A DNA stretch of 64,000 nucleotides from Porogramme epimiltina (GCA_900155495.1 FTLJ01000412.1:56793-120792), one strand, 5' to 3'. Shown: positions 1 to 10,866, counted from the first letter of the stretch. Numbers and translations are program-made. Notes: generated from the letters alone by a model not told the origin.

Positions 1-594
1 GCCACTGCCGCTCGCCAAGTCGCGGACACGGGCTGGAAACAGTGGCACGCCGTGCCTGTCGCTCTAATCGTCTTCGTCGTCTCAGTAGAGACAATGCCGA
101 ACTCATTCATGATTGATTCCTGATGGGCGAGCTCAGCGGGGAAAGGCAAGATATGGGCCTGGCCACTCACCGCGCTCCACGCTCCGCTGTGACGAGTCAG
201 TAGAATCGATGACCGTCGGTGGACGAGTTACCTGAGTCACTCAGGCTTGACTTTCGCTCCTAGGATCCGGACCCTTGCGGCCCAGATCATGGTCTGGTCT
301 CCCAAAGGTGATTCTTGATGAAGGTACTGTTGCTTGGTAAACACTCGCCAGTCTCCCCAAAGAGCGTAGATCGGTGTGTGTATACTGCCAGTGTATGCCC
401 ACTCGAGCGAGGAGACAGCAGCTCGACTCTATGTAGAAGGGGCCCATGTGGCCTGCCAGCGAGTCGGAGGAAGTTGCCCAAAAATAGCGTTAGACTGACG
501 TTACGTAAGCGAAGGCCCTGCGTCATTGCGGTGGAAGCTGCGGCGCAAGCTACCGCATCCTTGTTCCTCTCCCCTTCGTTCCGGCACTTGCACC
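1..594. other. 5' flank of the Serinc gene, no gene seen
   Basis: No credible gene was recognised. The open frames here overlap on both strands, lack splice-consistent continuation and resemble nothing known. The last part must hold the promoter and 5' leader of the gene starting at 595. The sequence immediately before that ATG (CACC-ATG-G) is a good start context. Confidence 0.5.
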
Positions 595-2546
595 ATGGGT
601 GCCCTCCTTACCATTCCCTTTGCTGGAGTCTTCGGCACAGTTGCATCTTCATGTCTTGCTGGCCTCGCGTTTTGTTTCACCTCAACTGCAGGCAAGCTCT
701 TTCGCAGTCCTTGGAAACGAACTGTCATTCACGCGAGGAAACAGCATCCATGTTCTGCAAGTCATGTAACTGCAACTCATCTATTGCAACTCGCGTTGGG
801 TTTGCTGTAAGTTGCCATTCCGTCAATTGATATTGCGCTGTCGGGACGATACCCATGCCTGACTCCCCACTCAACACAGATGATATTCTGCCTCAACTCC
901 ATGCTAGCATGGCTAATGAAGTCGCCTCTCATTATTGAACAAATTGAGAAGATGAGCCATGGGTACCTCAAGATGGATTGTGAAGGAGATAAATGTTATG
1001 GTGTTCTTGCGGTGCGCACTCCTGTCGTCTCAAGCCTCGCAGAGGCTCTAGCTGTGCTTCCAGGTCCACCGCATTTGCTTCGCGTTGGCTTTGTTCCACG
1101 CTTTCCTCGGAGCATCCCTCGCAGGAGTTCAGGACACCAAGGACCGGCGCGCCGCCATTCAGAATGGGTACGTCCTCTTAGACCCTCTATCACGTCCCTC
1201 TTTTGAAGGCAAACAGCTGGTGGGGCCCCAAGGTGCTCTTCTGGCTTGTTCTCGTCGTCGTTTCCTTCTTCATCCCCAACGGCTTCTTCATGTTCTGGGG
1301 CAACTATGTTGCTCTCATCGGCGCATGCATATTCATCCTCCTCGGTCTCGTCCTCCTCGTCGACTTCGCCCATACATGGTCCGAGACCTGTCTCGACAAC
1401 TGGGAGAACTCCAATTCAAACCTCTGGCAGTGGATTCTCATAGGGTCCACCGCAGGCATGTACATCGCCACCGTCGCCCTCACCGGCGTCCTCTTCGCCT
1501 TCTTCGCCGGCTCCGGTTGCGGCCTCAACAGGTTCTTCATCGGCTTCAACCTCGCCCTCTGCGCACTCGTCACCATACTGTGCATACATCCTTCCGTGCA
1601 AGAAGCCAACCCGCGTTCCGGTCTCGCGCAAAGCGGCATCGTCGTCGCATACTGCACGTACCTCGTCATGTCCGCCGTCGGAAACCACGACCACGAAGGT
1701 TGTAACCCACTCCGCCGCGGTCAAGGCACGCACACCACCACACTCGTCCTCGGCGCCGTCTTCACCTTCCTGGCGATCGCGTATTCGACGAGCCGCGCGG
1801 CGACCCAGAGCAGGGCACTTGTTGGCAAGGACAAGAAGGGCTCCATTCAACTCCCTACTGACGGCGAACACCATGCCGAGCTAGGCGTCGTCAACACGCA
1901 ACCGGGGAGGACGGAGACGCCGAGGTACCAGGCTCTTTTGGCTGCCGTTGAAGCAGGGTAAGTCCATTAAGGAGTAAATATCGGTGTAGACGACTAAACG
2001 CCGCCTGCAGCGCTATTCCGGCGTCCGCGTTGGACGAGGAGTATCAAGACGACGATGATGATGAGCCCTCTGGCGAATCAAGAGACGATGAGCGATCTGG
2101 AACACGGTACAACGTAAGTTCTCGTCCTCTGTTCTCTTGAAAGACGCTGTTCTCAGCATTCTCTCCTCCTCCCCTCTCCTCCCGTTTTGCGTAGTATACA
2201 TGGTTCCACGTCATCTTCGCAATTGGTGCGATGTACGTCGCGATGCTCCTGACAGACTGGTGCGTTCTCGCGTCTCTCCCCCAATCCCCGTCTCTATGCT
2301 CATAAGACCGCACGCGACGATAGGAACGTCGTCAAGTCGGACTCGGACCCGAACCACGAACAGGACGTGTACATCGGCCGATCCGAGGTCGCGATGTGGA
2401 TGCGGATCGTGTCGAGCTGGGTGTGCATGCTGCTCTACATGTGGAGCTTGCTCGCACCGGTGATTATGCCAGACAGGCGAGTCTACCCTTCCTCTTCCGT
2501 CTATCTGCTGGTGTCTGACGAAGGGTATAGATTCGGCGATTATTGA
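595..2546 (+). CDS. TMS1: Serinc/TDE1 family membrane protein (Tms1-like)
   Basis: Multi-pass membrane protein of the Serinc (TDE1/Tms1) family, whose members sit in the plasma membrane or vacuole and have been linked to serine-derived lipids. Nine exons can be joined: 595-691, 745-806, 880-1011, 1064-1167, 1217-1957, 2011-2113, 2195-2259, 2324-2476 and 2531-2546. This gives 490 codons, close to the usual family length. Family landmarks visible are the N-terminal MGALLTIPFAG, a cysteine cluster (CKSCNC), WWGPKVLFWL, LVDFAHTWSETC, EANPRSGLAQS, the acidic loop before GTRYNYTWFH and the closing MPDRFGDY. Introns 692-744 and 2477-2530 start with GC (GCAAGC and GCGAGT) but have normal AG acceptors; homology needs both to be spliced. 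The last intron is 54 nt and stop-free, so its retention would add 18 residues in frame. The family assignment is firm; the transported substrate is not shown by the sequence. Confidence 0.95.
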
Positions 2547-2814
2547 CGATCGACCCTCGACAATCTAAGCGCTTTTCTATTCCCATATGTTTCCGCTGTA
2601 CGATCACCACAGGAAGTAATATAACATGGACATTTGGTTGATGTATCGGGAAGTTGCGAGGTGTTCGGATGTACTGCCGCGTCATCCACTGTCACTGATA
2701 TGTTTTCTCTCCCGACATGAACTGCTCCTGCTTCAGCTTCAGAGTTGGGCTTAAGATACTAAATACGTCGAAGTATTGCAAGACTTCGTGACCATCGTGC
2801 AGCCGGTGAACGGA

Positions 2815-3100
2815 TTGCCGAGATCGGATGTCGCGATGTGGGTGCAATTCGGAATCGCGTCGAGCTGACGGCGTCCATGTTGCTCTGTATGGGGCCGTGG
2901 AGTTCGCTCGCACCGGTGATTATGCGCGACATATGGGTCTACATCTTACCTTCATTCGATTTATAGGTTGTAGAAAGTGATACACGACAGCGATCGAACA
3001 TAATTTCTTTCCAACACACATGCTCTCGCTTTACAATCAACACAGGACGTAAAATAGCAGATCTTTGGTCGAAGTCATATCAAGCAGTTGTAAGTCATAT
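2815..3100 (+). pseudogene. Decayed tandem copy of the Serinc 3' end
   Basis: About 0.45 kb downstream of the matching part of the Serinc gene, this stretch repeats its penultimate exon (GTCGCGATGTGG..., GCTCGCACCGGTGATTATG) with many substitutions and an in-frame TGA. It then repeats part of the 3' flank (the block near 2570-2650 recurs near 3020-3085, and a shorter piece near 3130). No reading frame survives and no start exon accompanies it. It is a 3'-end-only duplication of old date, not a gene. Confidence 0.7.
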
Positions 3101-3287
3101 GATGCTACGCTGCAAAGTGATCATCGGTAGCTTTTCTATGCCGATATGAACCACTACGTCGCAAGCCTAATTCTGTTCGGGAAGTCAGATACATGATCTG
3201 GTCTACCGCTTGAGTTGACTTAAGATACTTCGACGTTAGGCAACGGAAGTGATTCGTGAATAGGAGGCTATTACTCACAGTCTTCGT

Positions 3288-3656
3288 TCAATACCTGCTT
3301 GCATCCTGAGTTGTGGTGAAGATGGTCGTATCGTTCATCAAGATCTTCAGGCCGCCCTCCACAGCGCGATAGTTTTGCTCTAGGGTTTGGGAGAAGGGGT
3401 AGATGTATATGGTAACCTTGTCGGATACACCAGAACGGCTGCCAGCAGGCTCTATGGTCGCGCTATACTGGATTGCGACGCGGTCCCCTCCAACCCCCGT
3501 CAAGCCTATCTTCGTAAAGAACACAACTTTGGTGGCATCGTTTTGCTCAATCAATTGCTTCAGGCCACCGGCCGTCTTGGGACGATCGGGGGTGAAAAAG
3601 GAGCTGCCAAGTGTGGGGAGAGCATCGATGACGGCTTGTATCCAGAGGGTGGACAT
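3288..3656 (-). CDS. Hypothetical protein, 122 aa
   Basis: A single uninterrupted frame of 122 codons from an ATG at 3656 to a stop at 3288. I do not recognise the product. It has no signal peptide or membrane segment; the middle alternates hydrophobic and polar residues (KVVFFTKIGLTGVGGDRVAIQYSATIEP), suggesting beta strands. A minus-strand TATATAA lies about 170 nt upstream of the ATG, and no frame in the neighbouring kinase array matches it. Near the 3' end the sequence CAG-GTATTG could be a splice donor, so the C-terminus may be longer than drawn. It could also be a chance frame. Confidence 0.45.
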   Translation of the reverse strand: MSTLWIQAVIDALPTLGSSFFTPDRPKTAGGLKQLIEQNDATKVVFFTKIGLTGVGGDRVAIQYSATIEPAGSRSGVSDKVTIYIYPFSQTLEQNYRAVEGGLKILMNDTTIFTTTQDASRY

Positions 3657-3824
3657 CGTGAAATTCTACCTTGTCCGACCAATATGATTCGCTATCATCA
3701 GACACTACACACTAGGTACAAGCTAGATTGTGCGGTGCTCACCAATATCTCAAGGATGAAAGTAGAGAGGTACTTGGGGAGGCTATCAATGGGATCGCAG
3801 ATGCCCCATCGTCGATGGCTAGAG

Positions 3825-3831
3825 TTATATA
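3825..3831 (-). promoter_or_regulatory. TATA box of the 122-aa orphan gene
   Basis: TATATAA on the minus strand, about 170 nt before the ATG at 3656. It is the only such motif in the 250-bp gap to kinase copy A. A function is inferred from sequence and position only. Confidence 0.35.
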
Positions 3832-3906
3832 GCCTTCCAGGGTGGGAACAATCGCATAGATCATGACTATCTATTCCGAGAAACGTAGCGAAGGTAGCCA
3901 TATCCG

Positions 3907-4967
3907 TCACTGGCTGAGGAGGCTTACAGCTGATCTGAGGGGCGATAAGACAGCGCCCACAGCTCCACTCACGAACTCGTACCCGCACACGACCCAACGA
4001 ATCAGCACGAGGGCCCGCCGTGCCTGGCGCGCACTCGGCCTGCACTGACACACTCCCACACATCCCCGCTCCTTACCTATCAGCCACCTCACGTACCACC
4101 CCGCAACCCATGACTGTGACGATTTGAATCTGTACACTTCCTGCAAATTAATATAAGTACAAAGAAACCCATGGCAGCGAACGAAGCATACCTCGAATAC
4201 CAGCTCTGAAAGTACGCCAACGCAGTACATGTCCCACGAGTAGGGGTCAAGATGGGTGAGCTGACCGGGTTTCGGGTACTGTGACGGTGGAAGCTCGATG
4301 GCTGGCTGTCGCCCAGGACCCAGTGGAAATTCCTGAGACGTCTCGAGGTCAATCAAATACGGGTATCCCGGTAGTATCTTGCAGCCGTTGGCATCTGTCT
4401 TGTAATCATACACGAAGTTATCCAGAGCGATATCAAGATGCGCAATATGCTGGCTGTGCAGATACACTATGCACTACAATCAAATTGTGTCAGCCGTGTG
4501 CGAATTCCAATAGGGTCGAGGAATGGCTACTGACATCAAGGATTCGTTCGAGGAACTTGAAGGCCGTACCCAACGACCAGCTATAAGAACCGAGATGGAG
4601 AAAATCTTTGAGGAAAGGCATAATAATCAGATCGCCTTGTACATCGTCGATAATCTCGCATGGCACGAGATACTTGGAGGATGCAGGATTACGAAGAAGC
4701 CGTCTGAAAATCGCCAGCTCGTTCCAACCCGGTCGAGGAATCTTGACAAACCATCGTGGAGTTGTCCTGTATGAGACATATAGATGGCCCTTCGGAAGGA
4801 TCTAAGCACCTCAGCGGGGATTTTAGACATAGAATACTTACGGGTCTCATAAGGTCTGAGACTTGTATTCCTCTTCGCTCGAGCTCGGGGTGGTTCTGCA
4901 ATCTCTTTGGAATGCTGAATGGGTCCTCTGGCTCGAGTGGCGTCTCAGCCGTATGTTCTCCGGGCAT
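3907..4967 (-). CDS. Protein kinase-like gene, array copy A (type 1)
   Basis: First member of a nine-gene tandem array. Exons 4842-4967, 4535-4789, 4192-4473 and 3907-4140 join to 298 codons. Exon 1 encodes an acidic start and the PEDPFSIPKRLQNHPELERRGI segment that opens every copy. Exon 2 carries the small lobe: RWFVKIP with the candidate ATP lysine, NELAIFRRL with the candidate helix-C glutamate, and a hinge near IIMPFLKDF. Exon 3 has the catalytic loop HLDIALDNF and the metal-binding site, which reads IDLE here while all other copies have IDFE. DPYSWDMYCVG corresponds to the helix-F aspartate region. Exon 4 ends with the invariant KERGCVGVCQCRPSA and a hydrophobic helix. There is no recognisable glycine-rich loop. 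It fits fungal FunK1-like kinases in layout; whether it phosphorylates anything is unknown. Confidence 0.8.
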
Positions 4968-5769
4968 GTCGTTATGGGTGCAAAACTACCGATAGCGGGG
5001 ATGGAGTTCACTGACGTGGCGGTGGAACAATAAGATGGTGGGTACAATGATAAATAGAGTGTCACGATAACAAGAATGTCGCACGTGCCTGACGGGATCC
5101 GGCCCGGACACATGACGTCACTCGGTACTTGACACCGGGGCGATGATGCTGAAGCTTCGTGACGTCAACAACTCTTCAAGAACTCATGGTTGCGATGTGG
5201 ATTCTCAGGACAGTCTCAAAGGTCTAATCTGCAGTCCCTCAACTGGTGTTCGGTAGGACACAGCCTCGCGCAGAGCACGTAGTATCTCGTCACGTCCGCC
5301 GTCGTGGCGAACTACATCGATAACGAGTGTCGCGACGATAAGAAAATCTCACGTGCTCAATTGACGTCACTCCATCCCACACTTTTCTTGCTGGACAGTT
5401 TCAGGGCTCTTCCCACCATTTCAAATCTCTCATTGAGCAGTTATAAACGAATAGTAAGACAGTAATGGAGATCTTAGTTAGAGGGGGAAGTCCTCGATCA
5501 TCTCGCTCCGCAGGATACACTTCAGGGACGCAAGATTACGTAGAAGCCCTCCGAGCATACCGAACTGTATAGTCACGACACAGGCGAAGCTCAAATTCAA
5601 CAATCCATTGTAGACGGGGCCAATATTACATCAACAGAAGTGTCCAATGATCATACTGGTGAAAATACAATTCAGATAGCTCACAGCATATCTCGTGGCC
5701 ATAAGATGGAGTGCTCACTCTCATGAACGATCCGGATCATAGAGAGAAACACAACCAAGACATCCGTAT
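4968..5769. other. Intergenic gap A/B with duplicated promoter-like block and kinase relic
   Basis: No intact gene. Two related blocks, near 5060-5125 and 5325-5380, each hold a GATAA-type run, a CACGTG hexamer and the palindrome TGACGTCA (5113-5120 and 5362-5369; a third TGACGTCA is at 5160-5167). This looks like a local duplication of a promoter region. Near 5520-5560 a short stretch resembles the middle of kinase exon 2 (GACGCAAGATTACGTAGAAGC against the copy A and B equivalents) but has no open frame and is probably a relic. Confidence 0.4.
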
Positions 5770-6822
5770 TTATCGCTGGTTGAGGAAAGGTAATCTGAGG
5801 AAAGAGGCGACAGCCCTCACTGCTCTGCTCATAAAATCGTACCCACCCACAACCCAGCGCATCACTATAAGCACTCGCCGTGCCTGCCGCGCACTTGGTC
5901 TACAGTGACAGACCCCCCGGCATCCGCGCTCATTGCCTATCAACCACTCCACATACCACTTCGCAATCCACGGCTTCGAAGATTTGAATCTGTACGCTTC
6001 CTACAAAGAATGTAAGCATAACAGCAACTGCAGGTGACTACATAAACGCACCGCGACCACCACTTTAAGGAAGTAGCCCACGCAATATATGTCCCATGAG
6101 TAAGGGTCCATGTGGGTGAGTCCACCAGGTTTCGGGTACTGTGATGGTGGAAGCTCGATGGCAGACTGTCGTCCAGGGCCGAGTGGAAGTTCCTGAGACG
6201 TCTCGAAGTCGATCAAGTACGGGTAGCCCGGTCGTATTATACGGCCGTTGGCGTCTCTCTTGAAGTTGCACACAAAGTTATCCAGAGCGATATCGAGATG
6301 TGCAATATGCTGGTTGTGTAGGTACACTATGCACTGTAACAGACAAGGTCAGTAAGGGACAGGTTCCAATAGGGCCGAAGAAGGGATACTGACATCAAGA
6401 ACTCGTTCGCAGAACATGAATGTCGTGTCCAACGACCAGTTATACGGTCCAAGATCAATAAATTCATAGAGGTATGGCATTATAATGAAATCGCCTTCTA
6501 CATCTTCGATAATCTCGCATGGAATGATATACTTGGAGGACGCCGGATCGCGGAGAAGTCGTCTGAAAATTGCGAGCTCGTTCCAACCCGGTCGAGGTAT
6601 CTTGACATACCATCGTGGAGTCGTCCTGTATGAGACGTACAGATGACCCTGCAGAAGGAAATTAGCATGCCAAAGGCACGGTTTCAATACACCAACCGGT
6701 CTCATAAAGTCCGAGAGTTGTATTCCTCTTCGCTCGAGCTCGGGATGATTCTGCAACCTCTTCGGGACTTTGAATGGGTCCTCGGGCTCAAGTAGCGTCT
6801 CAGTCGTATACTCTTCAGACAT
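5770..6822 (-). CDS. Protein kinase-like gene, array copy B (type 1)
   Basis: Exons 6697-6822, 6394-6648, 6052-6333 and 5770-6000 join to 297 codons beginning MSEEYTTE. Lysine (RWYVKIP), glutamate (NELAIF), catalytic loop (HLDIALDNF), IDFE and DPYSWDIYCVG are all present, as is the C-terminal NERGCRGVCHCRPSA. Intron 1 (GTTGGT donor) is 48 nt and stop-free, so its retention would keep the frame. A frame stays open upstream of the chosen ATG (to 6990), but the residues there do not match the other copies in the same frame, so the start at 6822, conserved as M(S/L)EE in all type 1 and type 3 copies, is preferred. It pairs with copy C as a duplicated unit (compare D and E). Confidence 0.78.
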
Positions 6823-7079
6823 GTCGTCGCGGGCGTGAAGCTGCTGGGGGTGGGCTGCTATGACGGTCGTGGCAAGAGGATGAGACGAGATAACGATAAG
6901 TAGTGGCAATAAGAACAAATGGACCCGTCGCCGGTGCCAGGTGGCAGTCGGCGGCCGCGGAGTCCAGAACAGGCTGGAAATCAATGCCAAGACTCACGGA
7001 GACAACTGAGTTTGAATCGTGGCTCCTACCGTTGCGGACGAAACATTCATATGCCATGGCTTAATAACAGTATGAACGT

Positions 7080-7130
7080 GGTGCTACTCTTCGGCTGCCG
7101 TTCTCGTAAGCATGCATCGGAATGGAGAGG
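7080..7130. repeat. Intergenic module recurring upstream of array genes (first copy)
   Basis: The block around TTCTCGTAAGCATGCATCG, preceded by a CGGCTGCCG-like run, recurs with few changes near 10300-10380, 14062-14140 and 18600-18677, and more weakly near 15580-15650. Each lies between kinase genes, 0.2-0.3 kb upstream of type 1 starts or between duplicated units. It may simply be carried along by unit duplication, or may be a shared promoter element. Confidence 0.5.
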
Positions 7131-7193
7131 GATACCAGTGACATGACCTCCGCGAGATTGAGGTGCTGACGCCAAATTTGGGGGCGTCTTGTC

Positions 7194-8269
7194 TTATCTC
7201 CGATTAAGGTAGTTGATAATAGATCTAATGAAGGATACGGCGGAGCCCACCACCCGACTGAAGATACCATGTCCCTCCACGGGCCAGCGTATCAGTGTAA
7301 GGACTTGTCGTGCCCTCTTCGCACTCGGTCTACAGTGGCAGATCGATGTGCATCCACGCTCGTTGCCTATTACCCAATCCACATATTTACGTATGATCCA
7401 CGGCGGCGGCGGCCCTTTTTCATACACAACCTAGATACGCCATGAGTAAAGCGAGGTCTACGGCGGGCTCTGAAGGGACGCACTTCAAGGACCACAAAAC
7501 AGAAGTCTCCAAAACATCGCATATCCCATGAATATGGATCTAGGCATGTAACACCGTCCGGCTTTTGCATCTGCGAAGGAGGTAGGTCGATAGCGGGTTG
7601 CCGTCCAGGACCTAGAGGGAGTTCGCGGGACATCTCGAAATCGATCATGTACGGTTGGCCAGGCGGAATGAGGCGGCCATGTGCATCCACCTTCTTCTCG
7701 TACACAAAGTTGTCCAGACAAATATCAAGATGGGCGATGTTCCGACTGTGCATGTGCACTATGATCTGCAACAGACCGCCGCGTTAGCAAACCATCAACG
7801 ATTTACGAAGCGATAGGTTCATGAGAACGTACTTCTAAAACTCGATCAAAGAAGGTCAAAGTCGCGTTCAACGACCAACGGGATGGTAAAAGATTGTCAA
7901 AGAAGGAAAAATATGGGGAGAGTATCAATGGTCCGTGTGGATCCTCGATGATATCGCCCGGCATAACGTATTTCGATGAGACAGGGTCGCGCAGCAGCCG
8001 CTCATAAATGGCCAGCTCGTTATGCTCAGCTCGCGGAAACTTGACTACCCAGCGTGGCCTTTGTCTGTTCGCGATGAAGACGTGTCCCTTCAATCCGAAA
8101 TAGGTCAGTTGCATAGAAACAAGGAGGTGATCCGGATACTTGCAGGTCTCAACATATCTGTAAGAAGTATTCCCCTTCGCCGGAGTTCAGGTTGCTCCTT
8201 CAACCACCTCGGGACACCATATGGGTAATCTCCACCATCTTGAATGTGTGTCCGCCCTTCTTGAGGCAT
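7194..8269 (-). CDS. Protein kinase-like gene, array copy C (type 2)
   Basis: Type 2 differs from its neighbours in having an MPQEG start, small lobe RWVVKFPRAEHNELAIYERL, the segment SSKYVMPGDIIEDPHGP, catalytic loop HLDICLDNF followed by EKKVDAHGR, and exon 4 beginning VYEKGPPPPW. IDFE and DPYSWDM are kept, and the end carries NERGCTSICHCRPSA. Approximate exons are 8144-8269, 7845-8095, 7484-7765 and 7194-7430. The first intron opens with GCAAGT rather than GT; the same non-standard donor is found in copy E. An in-frame ATG also exists at 8542, and the sequence between the two ATGs includes hydrophobic stretches, so a longer product cannot be excluded. It is closest to copy E. Confidence 0.78.
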
Positions 8270-8940
8270 GTCGCCGTCGTCAGTCGTCTGAACGTCGTCC
8301 CAAATGAGAGCTCGTCGAGGTGACGGTACAGTATCTGAGAGAGGGTGCGAGTAAGCGGCGCGTGTGATGCAGAGCGCTCTGCCAGCTATGGCTGAGACAA
8401 TAGAAGGACAAGTCAAGAAGCCCAGCCGCTGATTGCACGGACGGCGGTGTGACGGAACTGTTGTTAGACAAGGGCCACAAGGCCAGCTCAACCAGAGGAG
8501 ACAGATTAGGCATTTACGGAGCCAATGAGAGTCCACCATCATTGATGGAGACCCACGTGATATATAAGGTCACACGCATGGGGGCCGCCCTTGGAGCCAG
8601 TGGGACCCGTCCAGGTAGCAAATACTTGCTACTTACGGTCGGAAGCTCCCTTTCACGGCCAGTTGAGGAAACAGGACTGACAGCGATTGGGCAAGATCGG
8701 TGAAAGTAGAGCGCGACAGGATTGCTGAAATAATACCAATCCGAACATCTTGATATCAGACGGGTTCCGTCGCACTCGAGCTCTACAACGAGCATTATAC
8801 TTACTCGGAGGAGTTCTCAACCTCCGTGAAAGACTACACCACTTTTTAGTAACAACTGCATGCGGTGCCCATACTGCGTCACAAAGTTGACTCAACCGAG
8901 TCACCCATGCCCGCTCCGGATCATTAGTAGAGAGTAGATC

Positions 8941-10042
8941 TCACTCGCCGCCATCACCGCCGTCCTCGTCTCCATCCCCTCGCCTGAGGATGCTTACGAT
9001 AGATCTGACAGACGATAAAACAACGTCCACAGCTCCGCACACGAGCTCGTGCCCGCACACGACCCAATGAATCAGCGCCAGCACCCGCCGTGCCTGCAGC
9101 GCACTCGGTCTGCAATGACAGACCTCCAGGCATCCGCGTTCCTCGCCCACCAACCACTTCACATACCACCTCACAATCCATGGTTGCGAAGGTCTGTATT
9201 TGTACACTTCCTATGATATATGTAAGCATAATGTGACCAACGGTCGAGGGACGAAACACACCCCAAAGACTGATTTAGAAAAGCCGCCAACGCAATACAT
9301 GTCCCATGAGTAAGGGTCCAGATGGGTGAATCCTCCCGGTTTCGGATATTGTGAGGGTGAAAGTTCAATGGCAGGCTGTCGTCCAGGGCCGAGTGCCAAT
9401 TCCTGAGCCGTCTCGAAATCGATCAAGTACGGATGGCCGGGCTGTATAATGCGGCCCTTGGCATCCTTCTCGAAGTCGCACACAAAGTTATCCAGGGCAA
9501 TATCGAGATGTGCAATGTGCTGACTGTGTAGATGCACTACGCACTACAACCAACCACGTCAGTGAGGCGCAGGTTCCAATAGGGTTGGAGAAGAGATACT
9601 AACATCAAGAACCCGTAGGAAGAACTTTAAGGCCGTACCGAGCGACCAGTTTTGAGGATTGAGTTCAATAAACTCACGGAGAAATGGCATTATAATAAAA
9701 TTGTCTTGTACATCTTCGATAATCTCGCACGGCACGACGTATTTGGAGGACGCCGGATCTCGGAGAAGCCGTTTGAAAATCGCGAGCTCGTTCCAACCTG
9801 GTCGAGGTATCTTCACATACCACCGAGGAGTCGTCCTGTATGAGACGTACAGATGGCCCTTCAGAAGATGATGAGTGAGTCAAAAATGGCTATAGACGCA
9901 AATTTGAGACACCAACCGGCCTCGTACAGTCAGAGAGTTGTATGCCCCTTTGCTCGAGCTCGGGATGGTTCTTCAACCTCTTCGGGACCTTGAATGGGTC
10001 CTCGAGCTCAAGTAGCGTCTCAGTCGTATGCTCTTCAAGCAT
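8941..10042 (-). CDS. Protein kinase-like gene, array copy D (type 1)
   Basis: Begins MLEEHTTE and follows the type 1 pattern: RWYVKIP, NELAIFKRL, a glutamine-containing IIEDVQDNFIIMPFL, HLDIALDNF, IDFE, DPYSWDMYCVG and EERGCLEVCHCRPSA. The middle exon spans about 9275-9542 and the last exon 8941-9210. Unlike A, B, G, H and I, the frame continues past the usual end into an acidic tail rich in glycine, aspartate and glutamate (GDGDEDGGDGGE); copy F has a similar tail. An in-frame TAG just before the chosen ATG blocks the hydrophobic upstream frame that stays open in some other copies, which supports the start at 10042. Confidence 0.78.
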
Positions 10043-10299
10043 ATCGTCGCGGGCGTGAAGCTAATGGGGGCGGACTGCGATGACGATCGCGGCAAGAGGA
10101 TGAGACGAGATAACGATAGTGACAATAAGAACAAATGGACCCGTCGCCGGTGCCAGGTGGCAGTCGGCAGTCGCGGAGTCTGAAACTGGCTGGCAGTCAA
10201 TGTCAAGACTCACAGAGACGACTGAGTTAGAAAGGTGGCCTCTTACCGTCTCGGACGAAACATCCATATGTCATGGCTTCATGAAAGTATGGACGCGAT

Positions 10300-10380
10300 G
10301 CTCAGCTCTTCGGCTGCCGTTCTCGTAAGCATGCATCGAGGTGAGACGCGGATCATTCGAAAAGATGCTCACCCACCTCG
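10300..10380. repeat. Intergenic module, second copy
   Basis: Same module as at 7080-7130, here extended on the right by the part ending AAAGATGCTCACC that is also seen near 14130 and 18660. The following 10.4-10.8 kb contains no recognised gene. Its stretch around CTATCGTGGAAATGGAATG resembles 15730-15770, another sign that whole intergenic units were copied. Confidence 0.45.
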
Positions 10381-10866
10381 AAGGCCTATTTGAAGCCAAC
10401 CCGAGCCGTATGAATGTTCCCCAAAGGGATCATCGGCAGGTTTCATATGTCATTTCGGCTTGACAGTTGAGACCCCGTAAGCGAGCTCCAGTCTCACGAC
10501 ACGGGAGTGGAATCTTTCTACACGATGTCGATCCTAGGCGTGAGGTTTGTTTGGAAGGCTATGAAGCCTCAAAATTCTAAAATAGAACAGACTAAGCCAA
10601 AATTGCGACGGAGGACGAGGTTGAACCCACGTTTGGAATCGCAAAAAACGGTATCATGCTCAACGTCCTTCGCAACGCGGAACGAGGAGCCATCGAGAAG
10701 TGTTCTCAAGGACCCCTCTATCGTGGAAATGGAATGTCTGGAAAACTATACGTAGATAAGTTTTTTCTTCCGCGTTCCCCACCGCTTTCAAGGGGGAGAC
10801 CAGGGACAATCACACGATGACTGCCCCGAGATTGAGGTGCTGACATCGAATTGGGGACGTCTTATC

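Noticed and set aside
4523..4774. Plus-strand frame opposite kinase copy A exon 2 (similar frames opposite other copies, e.g. 9652-9843 and 13306-13566)
   Set aside because: These are antisense shadows that recur only because the minus-strand exon is conserved; they have no start context, splicing chain or motif.
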